Notes: a model not told the origin generated them from the sequence alone. Shown: positions 1 to 5,924, counted from the stretch's first letter. The stretch: 7,120 nt of DNA from JBGPIK01 sp041484845 (GCA_041484845.1 JBGPIK010000357.1:1-7120); one strand, 5' to 3'. Translations and numbers: made by a program.

Positions 1-228
1 TCGGACCATACGTTGCACCCGGGGGAGGTCGTGAGCCTGGAAACCCCCGGCGGCGGTGGCCTCGGCAATCCGCGCGAGCGCGATCCGTCCAGGGTACTGA
101 ACGACGTGCGTAACGGTTATGTCTCGCAAAGCAAGGCACGGGAAGTTTACCGCGTCGCGATAGACACGGTCGACGACGATTTCGCGCTCAATGAAGCCAA
201 GACACGCGAGCTGCGCGCACAGCCGTGA
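1..228 (+). CDS. Hydantoinase B/oxoprolinase (HyuB) family protein, C-terminal fragment (5' end outside window)
   Basis: The reading frame is open from the first base to a TGA at 226-228, giving the last 75 residues of a protein that starts upstream of the window. The visible part carries the HyuB C-terminal signature: a hydrophobic strand ending in ETPGGGGLGNP, then RERDPSRVLNDVRNGYVS. The next gene has a near-parallel segment (ERPGGGGLGDPLERPMENVLEDVRQGYVS, split here by description: PGGGGLG, then V-DVR-GYVS), so the two are paralogues. Family knowledge: HyuB subunits work with HyuA (ATP-binding) subunits in cytoplasmic, ATP-dependent opening of hydantoin, N-methylhydantoin or oxoproline-like rings. 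The substrate cannot be told from this fragment. It is probably transcribed with the HyuB-like gene 151 bp downstream. There is no sign of a broken frame in what is visible. Confidence 0.9.
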   Translation, partial: SDHTLHPGEVVSLETPGGGGLGNPRERDPSRVLNDVRNGYVSQSKAREVYRVAIDTVDDDFALNEAKTRELRAQP

Positions 229-250
229 CCGTGACGCGAGATTTTCATCA

Positions 251-341
251 GAACGTTTTGGAACGACTTGAACGATTGGAACCATTGGAACTCGCGGTGC
301 GCACGGTTCAAGCCGTTCCAATCGTTTCATACGTTCAAATG
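251..341. repeat. Inverted array of ~9-bp GTTCAA/TTGGAAC micro-repeats between the two HyuB-like genes
   Basis: The right arm is a strict 9-bp series beginning at 306, 315, 324 and 333 (GTTCAAGCC, GTTCCAATC, GTTTCATAC, GTTCAAATG). The left arm holds the opposite orientation (TTGGAAC or TTGAAC at 258, 268, 276 and 285), so the arms can pair. The best paired block is 12 perfect bp, 271-282 with 315-326. The centre carries the palindrome GTGCGCAC (297-304). The transcript between the two HyuB-like genes would therefore form a long imperfect hairpin. There is no T-run after it, so it is not a standard terminator. It resembles the array at 6572-6640 in core sequence. Function is unknown. Confidence 0.75.
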
Positions 342-379
342 GTTGTGCTCGTCATATGCCCGTTAATGTGTAGCGTCTT

Positions 380-2149
380 ATGACCGTCGATCCGATCACT
401 CTGCAGGTCATCCAAGCCCGCCTGGCCGGTATCGTCCAGGAGATGCAAAACTCGCTGTTTCGCACCGGCTACTCGACAATCATCCGCGAGTCTCAAGATG
501 CCAGCTGTGCGATCCTCAACACCGAGGGCGAAGTGGTTGCCCAGCATGTTGTGTTGCCGCTTCACATGGGGGCCTTTCCCGCCTGCGCCGCGGCGATACT
601 CAAAACTATGGCGCCTACGGAGATGCACGAGGGTGACGCCTTCATCATCAATCATCCCTACCTGGGCGGCAGTCCTCATGCACCGGATATGGGAGTGCTG
701 ACACCCGTCTTCTACCGCAGCGAATGGGTCGGCTTCGCTGCGAATATGGCGCACAAGAGCGATATCGGCGGAACCGTTCCGGGTAGCGGCTCCGGCAATG
801 CGCGGGAGATTTTTCAAGAAGGGCTTCACCTGCCGCCGATAAGAATCATGGCGCGGTTCCAGCCGGTTAAAGAAGTTGAAGCGATAATCATGGCCAACAG
901 CCGGACCCCCGCATTGGTCATCGGTGATCTCAGAGGACAGGTGGGCGCCGCGCGCCTGGGCGAGCGCAGAACCATTGAGCTTATGGAACGATACGGTAAA
1001 GAAACCGTGATCGAGTCTACTGCGTTGCTGTCCTCCTATACGGAATCCCGCGTGCGCCAAACCATTGCCGCGTGGCCCGACGGAGAATCCGAGGGTGAAA
1101 GTTTCGTCGACCACGACGGCATCGACCTCACCCGGCCGATTCGTGTGCACGTCAAGATCGCAAAAAAAGGGGATCGTATCCATTTCGACTTCAGCGGCTG
1201 CAGCGACCAAACTCAAGGTCCCGCGAACATTCGCCCGCCGCTGGTACGCGCGGCTTGCGCCTATTGCCTGGTCACGTTGGTCGACCGCTTTCTCCCCATC
1301 AATCAAGGCCTGGCGCGGGTGGTGGAAGCAACGTTTCGCGAAGGGAGCGTCGTCGATCCCCGTTTTCCCGCGGCGGTAAATACGTATATGCCGACCGCTT
1401 TGACCGTCGCGGAAGCGGTTCTCAGAGCTTTGGCCCCATTCGTGCCGGACAAACGGATCGCCGGCGGCTCCGGCAGCGCCGCTCTGGTTCTGGGCGGACA
1501 CGACGCCGAGCGTAATCGGCCCTACGTGCATTACGAGATTCTTAGCGGCGGCACCGGCGCCCGTTCCGGCAAAGACGGCGTCTCGGCCACTGCCTTCCAC
1601 CTGAGTAACTGCAAGACCGCACCCATCGAGATCATCGAATCGGAATTTCCCACCCGCGTGGAGCGCTTCGAGATGATCCCGGACTCCGGCGGCGCGGGAC
1701 GGTGGCGCGGCGGGTTAGGATTTGCTCGTGACTATCTTATTCTAGCCGACGAGGTGCGCTTTTCGATGCGCACCGATAAGCATGATATCTCTCCTTTTGG
1801 CAGTGATAGAGGGATGAAGGGGGGCAAAGGTTCCTGCCTCGTCAATCCGGGCCAGGCAGATGAAAGACGCCTTCCCTCGCGTTTTGGTGACTATAGGCTC
1901 GGCCAAGGGACTCTCCTGCGTTTGGAACGTCCGGGGGGCGGCGGGCTCGGCGACCCACTGGAGCGACCCATGGAAAACGTATTGGAGGACGTTCGGCAAG
2001 GCTACGTCTCGATGGAGCGAGCCAAAGCCGATTATGGGGTCGTGATCAGGTTGCTCAACGGCGAGCCCGCCCTAGACCGGGCAGCGACGCAAATTCTTCG
2101 AGGAGAAAAACAAAAAAACAGTGGAAAAGACAGTTCAGCTCTGCTATAA
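380..2149 (+). CDS. Hydantoinase B/oxoprolinase family protein (HyuB-like), complete
   Basis: 589 residues, the usual length of a stand-alone HyuB subunit. Landmarks in order: N-terminal DPITLQVIQARLAGIVQEMQ; VLPLHMGAFP; NHPYLGGSPHAPDMG at about residues 91-105; AHKSDIGG at 124-131 followed by a PGSGSG loop; DLRGQVGAARLGERR; DFSGCSDQTQGPANIRPP from residue 270; IPDSGGAGRWRGG at 433-445; and the terminal PGGGGLGDP from 518. These are the conserved blocks of the family, including the His/Asp-rich segments believed to form the active site. The protein is cytoplasmic, with no signal peptide. Family role: with a HyuA partner, ATP-dependent hydrolysis of hydantoin-, N-methylhydantoin- or 5-oxoproline-like rings; the related acetone carboxylase subunits are an alternative. 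ATG at 380 is the first usable start after an in-frame TAG at 371, but no good Shine-Dalgarno precedes it. The Lys/Asn/Ser-rich tail after residue 570 looks unconserved. No HyuA lies next to it in the window. Confidence 0.95.
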   Translation: MTVDPITLQVIQARLAGIVQEMQNSLFRTGYSTIIRESQDASCAILNTEGEVVAQHVVLPLHMGAFPACAAAILKTMAPTEMHEGDAFIINHPYLGGSPHAPDMGVLTPVFYRSEWVGFAANMAHKSDIGGTVPGSGSGNAREIFQEGLHLPPIRIMARFQPVKEVEAIIMANSRTPALVIGDLRGQVGAARLGERRTIELMERYGKETVIESTALLSSYTESRVRQTIAAWPDGESEGESFVDHDGIDLTRPIRVHVKIAKKGDRIHFDFSGCSDQTQGPANIRPPLVRAACAYCLVTLVDRFLPINQGLARVVEATFREGSVVDPRFPAAVNTYMPTALTVAEAVLRALAPFVPDKRIAGGSGSAALVLGGHDAERNRPYVHYEILSGGTGARSGKDGVSATAFHLSNCKTAPIEIIESEFPTRVERFEMIPDSGGAGRWRGGLGFARDYLILADEVRFSMRTDKHDISPFGSDRGMKGGKGSCLVNPGQADERRLPSRFGDYRLGQGTLLRLERPGGGGLGDPLERPMENVLEDVRQGYVSMERAKADYGVVIRLLNGEPALDRAATQILRGEKQKNSGKDSSALL

Positions 2150-2184
2150 CCAGCGCTAATTATTAAACCCATTTAGGAGGTACA

Positions 2185-2454
2185 ATGGCAACAAAGAAGA
2201 AACGTAAACCGAATGCAGCTTTTATGAAACCCGTACAACCCGATGCCGCTCTCGCACCTGTTGTCGGCAGCAAGCCGATCCCTCGGACTGAGGTGACCAA
2301 GAAACTGTGGGCCTACATCAAAAAGAATGGGCTCCAGGATAAAAAGAAAAAGACGAACATCAACGCCGATGACAATTTGAAGGTGGTTTTCGGCGGCAAG
2401 AAACAGGTCACGATGTTCGAGATGACCAAACTGGTCAGCAAGCATCTCAAGTAA
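2185..2454 (+). CDS. SWIB/MDM2-domain protein, small stand-alone type
   Basis: 89 residues. A Lys/Arg-rich tail (MATKKKRKPN) leads into a single SWIB fold from about residue 20 to the end. Recognisable blocks are GSKPIPRTEVTKKLWAYIKK (28-47), then NGLQD, INADDNLKVVFGGKK and MFEMTKLVSKHLK. Bacterial SWIB proteins are short stand-alone domains. They are thought to bind DNA or chromatin-like complexes, sometimes fused to topoisomerase in Chlamydia, but their bacterial function is poorly defined. A perfect AGGAGG (2175-2180) sits 4 nt before the ATG at 2185, much stronger than the signals of its neighbours, which suggests high expression. It lies 35 bp after the HyuB-like stop and is followed by its own hairpin at 2488-2521. 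Its lysine-rich, AAA/AAG-heavy composition contrasts with the flanking metabolic genes. A weak promoter-like TATAAC lies at 2145-2150, inside the end of the upstream gene. Confidence 0.95.
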   Translation: MATKKKRKPNAAFMKPVQPDAALAPVVGSKPIPRTEVTKKLWAYIKKNGLQDKKKKTNINADDNLKVVFGGKKQVTMFEMTKLVSKHLK

Positions 2455-2487
2455 GAATTTTTTTTCGTTACACAAGTTTGACTGACT

Positions 2488-2521
2488 CGCCAAGACTATC
2501 GCTCACTCGATAGTCTTGGCG
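2488..2521 (+). terminator. Strong hairpin downstream of the SWIB gene, probable terminator
   Basis: The arms CGCCAAGACTATCG (2488-2501) and CGATAGTCTTGGCG (2508-2521) are perfectly complementary over 14 bp, with a 6-nt loop. The hairpin starts 33 nt after the SWIB stop codon. It lacks the usual T-run directly after the stem. An eight-T run (2458-2465) instead lies before it, just past the stop. It could terminate in part, stabilise the 3' end, or act in both directions. No gene on the minus strand reads into it. Confidence 0.65.
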
Positions 2522-2772
2522 GTTAAGAAAATCATCTCATTCTTAGGCTCCCCGAGCTTGTGGGTGAGTGTGTGTTTATGCGCTTGCGACAGGCGGCACC
2601 GAAGATAACGGCGGACCTTTTTCACTCGAGCTATCTCGAAAACTTTACCGTGCCGTCAACCGTCGTCTTCAATCCTTTACACCACAAAAGATCCGGCTTT
2701 TTCCAATCGCTTGCCCTGCGAGACTCGCCACATAATTGCGCTTTGACTGCAATTGCAGAGCAACGGGACACC
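2522..2772 (+). promoter_or_regulatory. Leader region of the solute-binding protein gene, with a small operator-like inverted repeat
   Basis: No gene is supported here, although the frame of the following gene stays open back to about 2560. The translated extension shows no conserved features and would place the signal peptide deep inside the protein. A -10-like CATAAT (2731-2736) has a TTGCCC 14 bp upstream, shorter than ideal spacing. A 6-bp inverted repeat, AATTGC (2734-2739) and GCAATT (2749-2754) with a 9-nt gap, overlaps that -10-like box and ends 18 nt before the start codon. It could be a repressor site or an RNA hairpin. Promoter and operator are weak inferences. Confidence 0.25.
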
Positions 2773-3807
2773 ATGCTGACATGGCGCTTAACTGAGAAAA
2801 TAGGCGTCGGTCTGATTGTTATATCTTTGGCATTGAGTTGCGCCGTGGGGCGCGCCGGCGGCCAGGATAAGAACCTGCTCGATTCAGCAAAGAAGGAAGG
2901 CCGAGTAACGATATTTGGTTCCATTCAAGATGACGTGATGAGATCGATCCAGAGCAGCTTCGAGAAGAAGTATCCTCCGGTCAAGAGCGTCTACTGGCGC
3001 GCGTCGACCACAGCAGTCATGGAGCGGGCGATGAGCGAATACCGCGCCGGAAAAGTGAGTTGGGATGTGTTCTTTACCGGCGTCGATGCGATGGAGATCA
3101 TGCGTAAAGAGGGAATGTTCGCGAAGTATCAGACACCCGCGGCGGCCAGCTTCGACAAACAATACCATCACGACTTTTACAGTCCGAATTACCGTAGCTC
3201 GATTATCGGCTTCGTCTACAACACGCGCTATATCAAGCCTGTCGACGCGCCGAAATCCTATTGGGACTATGTCGATCCCAAATGGGACGGTAAAACCACG
3301 ATGTCCGACCCCTCGGTGCATTCTTCGATCGCCAAATGGCTCTCCAGTTTGCACCTCGTTTTGGGCAACCCGAGTAAAGAACAAGAGTACATTCAGCGAT
3401 TAGGAGCGAGTCGACCCTTGCTTCACCCCTCTCTTACGCCAGCTATCGAGACGATTGCCAACGGCGAAAAACCATTGGGCATCGGCTATATCAAATACGT
3501 CTGCGATCTGGGCAAGTCTGGCGCGCCGCTCGACTACGTGCGATTACCGGCCTATTTAGGTGAAGGCAATTACATCGCGGTCGGATCGAAAGCACAGAAC
3601 CCCAATGCGGCCAAGCTATGGATCGATCATTGGTACAGCCGGGAGAGCGCGGAAGCCCTGGCTAAAGATTGCGAGTTTGTAAATCTGAGAGGGGTTTATC
3701 CGCCCTTGAAAGATGCGGACAAAATCAAGTTTGTAGAAGAAGATGAACGTACGGCGAACGACTACAAACAGCTCGGCGAGAAGTACGGTAGGATTTTTCG
3801 CAACTGA
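2773..3807 (+). CDS. Periplasmic substrate-binding protein of an ABC transporter (Fe3+/small-molecule type, extracellular solute-binding family)
   Basis: 344 residues from the ATG at 2773. That start was chosen because it directly precedes a standard signal peptide: basic n-region MLTWRLTEK, hydrophobic stretch residues 10-24, probable cleavage after Ala28 (GRA|GG). The upstream in-frame ATGs at 2560 and 2578 would bury this signal. The mature part opens with LLDSAKKEGRVTIFGS (35-50), followed by SSFEKKYPPVKSVYWRA, WDVFFTGVDAME (97-108), and GFVYNTRYIKPVDAPKSYWDYVDPKWDGK. These are typical of the iron(III)/thiamine-like binding-protein group. Such proteins capture a solute in the periplasm and deliver it to a membrane permease. 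Many members in environmental genomes bind unknown organics, so iron should not be assumed. Cys23 does not sit in a good lipobox, so secretion by signal peptidase I is favoured. The ribosome binding site is weak (ACGGGA). No permease or ATPase gene follows; the next gene converges from the other strand. Confidence 0.9.
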   Translation: MLTWRLTEKIGVGLIVISLALSCAVGRAGGQDKNLLDSAKKEGRVTIFGSIQDDVMRSIQSSFEKKYPPVKSVYWRASTTAVMERAMSEYRAGKVSWDVFFTGVDAMEIMRKEGMFAKYQTPAAASFDKQYHHDFYSPNYRSSIIGFVYNTRYIKPVDAPKSYWDYVDPKWDGKTTMSDPSVHSSIAKWLSSLHLVLGNPSKEQEYIQRLGASRPLLHPSLTPAIETIANGEKPLGIGYIKYVCDLGKSGAPLDYVRLPAYLGEGNYIAVGSKAQNPNAAKLWIDHWYSRESAEALAKDCEFVNLRGVYPPLKDADKIKFVEEDERTANDYKQLGEKYGRIFRN

Positions 3808-3829
3808 AAACCTTTGATGCTTTTCGACG

Positions 3830-4561
3830 CTAGCTCTGTAGAGCTCGAACGGCTTTTTGGAGCGCGCTGAATGCACCCCGATAAAGCTCCGCGCCGATTT
3901 CTGCGCGTGCCGACGACGGCATGCCGATGACACCTTGCTTTGAATGCTCTTTCATATTGACGTAGCGTTTAATTCCTTCCGTCGGCCCTTCTTCTTCAAC
4001 CCCTAATACGCCTTGAGGAATAGCGGATTGGATCACTAGCTGAGGAGCGAGATGGAGCATCAGCGAGGTTTCCAGCTCTCCGGAATGGCCCATTCCTTTA
4101 GACTTGGATTGCTTCAGCGACTTGACCAGATCCGGCACGAGGTCCCAATATGCCAGCGTGTTGACCGTCAGACCGAGTTCCACGAACAGTTCCTGGCCAA
4201 GAACTTCCAAGCTCGCACGATTGCCGCCGTGCCCGTTTAAAAGCACGATGCGGTAAATACCATGATGGTACAGAGAAGCGCAGATGTCATGCAGCAGGTC
4301 GATAAAAACTCGGGGCCGTACTGTGATCGAGCCGGGAAAATCCATGTGATGAGCCGAGACACCCGTCCAGACTGGAGGGACAAGAAGAACCTCGGGCATG
4401 CTCTTTTCAAGGTCTTCCGCCAGCCGCGACGCGACAAACGTATCCACCTGAAAGGGCAAATGAGGTCCATGCTGCTCCATTGAACCCACGGGAAGAAGCG
4501 CAACCATGCTCCCACGATTTAGTCTTCGCACCTCGGGCCAATGGAGTTCCGCAAGCTTCAT
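3830..4561 (-). CDS. Creatininase family protein (metal-dependent amidohydrolase)
   Basis: 243 residues, slightly shorter than Pseudomonas creatininase. Motifs: LLPVGSMEQHGPHLPFQVDT (22-41) supplies the metal ligands expected at Glu29, His31 and Asp40. GVSAHHMDFPGSITV (67-81) is a conserved loop. NGHGGN (109-114) supplies His111. GHSGELETS (158-166) is the acidic block found in members that lack the creatininase-specific Glu after the central His. The enzyme is a cytoplasmic hydrolase of C-N bonds in cyclic or linear amides using two metal ions. The family includes creatininase, a formamidopyrimidine deformylase and mycofactocin MftE, so the substrate is open. The NGHGGN form argues against true creatininase. 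The start at 4561 is backed by GGAG about 9 nt upstream. The gene converges with the binding-protein gene across 22 bp and has a probable intron remnant about 65 nt upstream of its start. A TTGACA box lies at 4620-4625 on this strand, but no good -10 follows. Confidence 0.93.
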   Translation of the reverse strand: MKLAELHWPEVRRLNRGSMVALLPVGSMEQHGPHLPFQVDTFVASRLAEDLEKSMPEVLLVPPVWTGVSAHHMDFPGSITVRPRVFIDLLHDICASLYHHGIYRIVLLNGHGGNRASLEVLGQELFVELGLTVNTLAYWDLVPDLVKSLKQSKSKGMGHSGELETSLMLHLAPQLVIQSAIPQGVLGVEEEGPTEGIKRYVNMKEHSKQGVIGMPSSARAEIGAELYRGAFSALQKAVRALQS

Positions 4562-4625
4562 TCTGTGCTCCGCAAAAAGATTTTGCCCCAGCTAACCGCC
4601 AAAGTAAATGACGATCCCATGTCAA

Positions 4626-4696
4626 ATCGACATAGGCAAGCGGTTCCCCGCTGTCCCTGTCACACCACCGTACGCACGGGTCGGTACAGGCGGTTC
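4626..4696 (-). ncRNA. Probable degenerate 3' end of a group II intron (domains V and VI)
   Basis: Read on the minus strand, 4696-4661 gives GAACCGCCTGTACCGACC, then CGTGCGTACGGTGGTGTG. This closely resembles the domain V consensus of bacterial group II introns that carry ltrA-type reverse transcriptases. ACCGCC pairs with GGTGGT (6 bp with one G.U), GTAC pairs with GTGC, and a 2-nt bulge (GT) lies on the 3' side as domain V requires. The apical stem is shortened and mismatched. The next 36 nt (4661-4626) can form a domain VI-like hairpin (GCGG/CCGC core) with an A near the 3' end, and finish in GTCGAT, a typical intron 3' end. No reverse transcriptase coding sequence is recognisable upstream (4697-4900), so this is a decayed or truncated copy. 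Recognition is from memory of the consensus, not a model search. Confidence 0.45.
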
Positions 4697-5041
4697 GGCA
4701 GATTGAGCTATCCGCGAGCCGACAGCGTCGGAACACCGCGCGGGTTAAAGTAAGCATTGAGCAAAGCCCTGTTAAGGGCCGGGCTGTTAGCGAGTCACTA
4801 CGGGCCATGATCGCTTGCAACAGTTTGTGCCGCCAGTTCTTTGCCTACGCCCCTTATCCGCTGCGTCAGTTCCCGATGACGTGTTCCGGTATCAACGATT
4901 GCCCCGCGACTTGATGCGGGTATGTTCCCTGACCCCCCAGTGAATTTTCAATTTTTGATACGCCGGCCCGGCGTCTCTCCTGTGAACTCGATTTGCGAAT
5001 CACCGTAGAATGTTCTGTCTAACGGTATAAGGAGCGACGTT
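4697..5041. other. Non-coding stretch with short hairpins
   Basis: I see no gene here on either strand. It holds three small perfect stems: GCCCT/AGGGC (4766-4770 with 4775-4779, GTTA loop), CCCGC/GCGGG (4903-4907 with 4916-4920), and ACGCCGG/CCGGCGT (4960-4966 with 4968-4974, effectively a 5-bp stem). A frame open on the minus strand through 4407-4820 covers part of it, but its composition is Arg/Cys-rich and it overlaps the creatininase gene, so it is not credible. If the intron call at 4626-4696 is right, the left part of this stretch could be eroded intron interior. Confidence 0.4.
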
Positions 5042-5098
5042 ATGACGGTTATGAGATACAACCAAAAAATAAACGCGCTGAGTGCGAGTGGAATGTGA
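5042..5098 (+). CDS. Possible 18-residue leader-type peptide with a strong ribosome binding site
   Basis: AAGGAG (5029-5034) stands 7 nt before an ATG at 5042, which opens an 18-codon frame ending at TGA 5096-5098 (MTVMRYNQKINALSASGM). The frame's 3' part contains GAGTGCG (5080-5086), which can pair with CGCACTC (5111-5117) just past the stop, an arrangement seen in short leader peptides. No larger gene follows, so there is nothing obvious for it to regulate. It could equally be a chance purine run in front of a chance ATG, or the start of a gene that has since decayed. The peptide has no recognisable domain. Confidence 0.2.
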   Translation: MTVMRYNQKINALSASGM

Positions 5099-5279
5099 TA
5101 CCAGCGGACGCGCACTCTTAGTCTGTCGATTAATGTTCGCCGCGCTATTTCGTGGGGCTGAAAGGCTCGTACATAAACTCACGAAAAGTCTAGCCAAAGA
5201 TATTTGAAATTTCAGTTGCTTTTTGAATTGCAGAATCGGAAAGGAGACTGCTCGCGCAAAGATGAAAAGGATTCACGTT

Positions 5280-5337
5280 GTCATTTCGACCGAAGGGAGA
5301 AATCTTTCTCAGATCCCTCGCCTTTGCTCGGGATGAC
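5280..5337. repeat. Widespread palindromic intergenic repeat (GTCAT...ATGAC type)
   Basis: A 58-bp imperfect palindrome. GTCATTTCGACCGAAGGGAG (5280-5299) pairs with CTCGCCTTTGCTCGGGATGAC (5317-5337), leaving an AT-rich tip. The same sort of element (GTCATTTCGAGCGAAGCGAG and close variants) is scattered through intergenic regions of many environmental bacteria, and its accidental translation gives strings such as FDRREKSFSDPSPLLGMT. It is usually a non-autonomous repeat with no coding role. Its exact mobility mechanism is not known to me. It marks this region as intergenic. Confidence 0.8.
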
Positions 5338-5408
5338 GAGCCGCGGCGCGTCACTTTGCGCCTGGCGCGATAAATGTTCTTGCAGTCGTTTTGTCCAACA
5401 TTTCTAAG

Positions 5409-5548
5409 GTAAGAATCTAAACTTGCAAAGCGGCGCTGCCGCCTTAATTGTTGGACCGGGGCTAGAAAACATGCTGTGTATCGGGGATGGACTTCTTCTT
5501 TGCCCCGGCCCAATTAAGTTTAAGCAAGCGTTGTGCCCTGATTCTCAC
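5409..5548. repeat. 140-bp imperfect inverted repeat, MITE-like or structured RNA
   Basis: The outer arms GTAAGAATC (5409-5417) and GATTCTCAC (5540-5548) match at 8 of 9 positions. Further in, CTTAATTG (5443-5450) pairs perfectly with CAATTAAG (5511-5518), and CCGGGGC (5456-5462) with GCCCCGG (5502-5508). CTTGC/GCAAG can pair between them. The tip is an unpaired stretch of about 39 nt (5463-5501). TCTA just outside the left arm mirrors TAGA outside the right arm. No open frame of merit lies within. It may be a small non-autonomous element or a transcribed structured RNA; the sequence does not decide. No promoter is obvious. Confidence 0.55.
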
Positions 5549-5581
5549 TAGAGGAATTCAGTCAGTTTGGAGAAGTTAGGT

Positions 5582-5617
5582 CCGCAACTGGAAGGTGGAG
5601 CTTTGTCCACCTTGCGG
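5582..5617. other. Compact stem-loop
   Basis: AAGGTGGA (5592-5599) pairs perfectly with TCCACCTT (5606-5613) around a 6-nt loop. The stem is extended by CCGC (5582-5585) with GCGG (5614-5617) across a 6-nt one-sided bulge, for 12 bp in all. No T-run follows on either side, so it is not a classical terminator. It starts 34 nt after the long inverted repeat and could belong to the same element. Confidence 0.5.
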
Positions 5618-5924
5618 CAAATGTGCCTGCTAAAACCCCATACCAGCCTTATCGGGTCACACTGTCGATGGCGTTTCTGATGAAAAAGGAAAGAAATATT
5701 GACAAGTGACTGCGACCCCACTCGGCACGATCCATGCTCTCTTAGTGGAAATGCACTCACCGTAAGGAAAGACAGCTCTACCAAGTGAAAAGAAACACTA
5801 AACGGTTTCTATCATTCGACAGCATCCGGGAGACTTTATTGTTAAGCCTCGATCACCTAAGCCGAGCTGTGCGCCGCCGCCAAACGAGATAACGCAAAGC
5901 TGTAGCCATTTTTGAGACGGTCCA
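5618..5924. other. Non-coding stretch, nothing recognised
   Basis: No gene, RNA or strong repeat is supported. Reading frames on both strands here lack ribosome binding sites, conserved motifs and plausible composition. Purine-rich tracts occur (for example around 5682-5696), without a start codon in a useful position. Confidence 0.4.

Noticed and set aside
251..341. CRISPR array or iteron origin
   Set aside because: Units are only 9 bp with no spacers, and the arms are inverted relative to each other. No cas or rep gene is nearby.
335..1600. 421-residue open frame on the minus strand
   Set aside because: It lies almost wholly opposite the HyuB-like gene, whose protein has clear conserved blocks. 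The minus-strand product has no motif and is an antisense shadow.
2173..2493. Minus-strand frame over the SWIB gene
   Set aside because: The plus-strand SWIB domain is unmistakable and has a perfect ribosome binding site.
2560..2772. N-terminal extension of the binding-protein gene to an upstream ATG
   Set aside because: It would add 71 unconserved residues in front of a clear signal peptide. The ATG at 2773 gives a normal exported protein.
2815..2845. Lipoprotein signal (LALSC) in the binding protein
   Set aside because: The residues before Cys23 do not fit the lipobox well, and a standard signal peptidase I site follows at Ala28.
4407..4820. 137-residue minus-strand frame upstream of and overlapping the creatininase gene
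   Set aside because: It overlaps the start of a real gene in another frame, has Arg/Cys/Trp-rich random-looking composition, and crosses the probable intron remnant. It does not resemble a reverse transcriptase.
5190..5513. Minus-strand frame containing SRAKARDLRKISPFGRNDN, and a plus-strand frame (5204-5407) containing FDRREKSFSDPSPLLGMT
   Set aside because: Both are translations of the widespread GTCAT...ATGAC palindromic repeat and not real proteins.
5548..5784. Minus-strand 78-residue frame
   Set aside because: No start signals and no motif. It spans the 5582-5617 hairpin and looks like chance.
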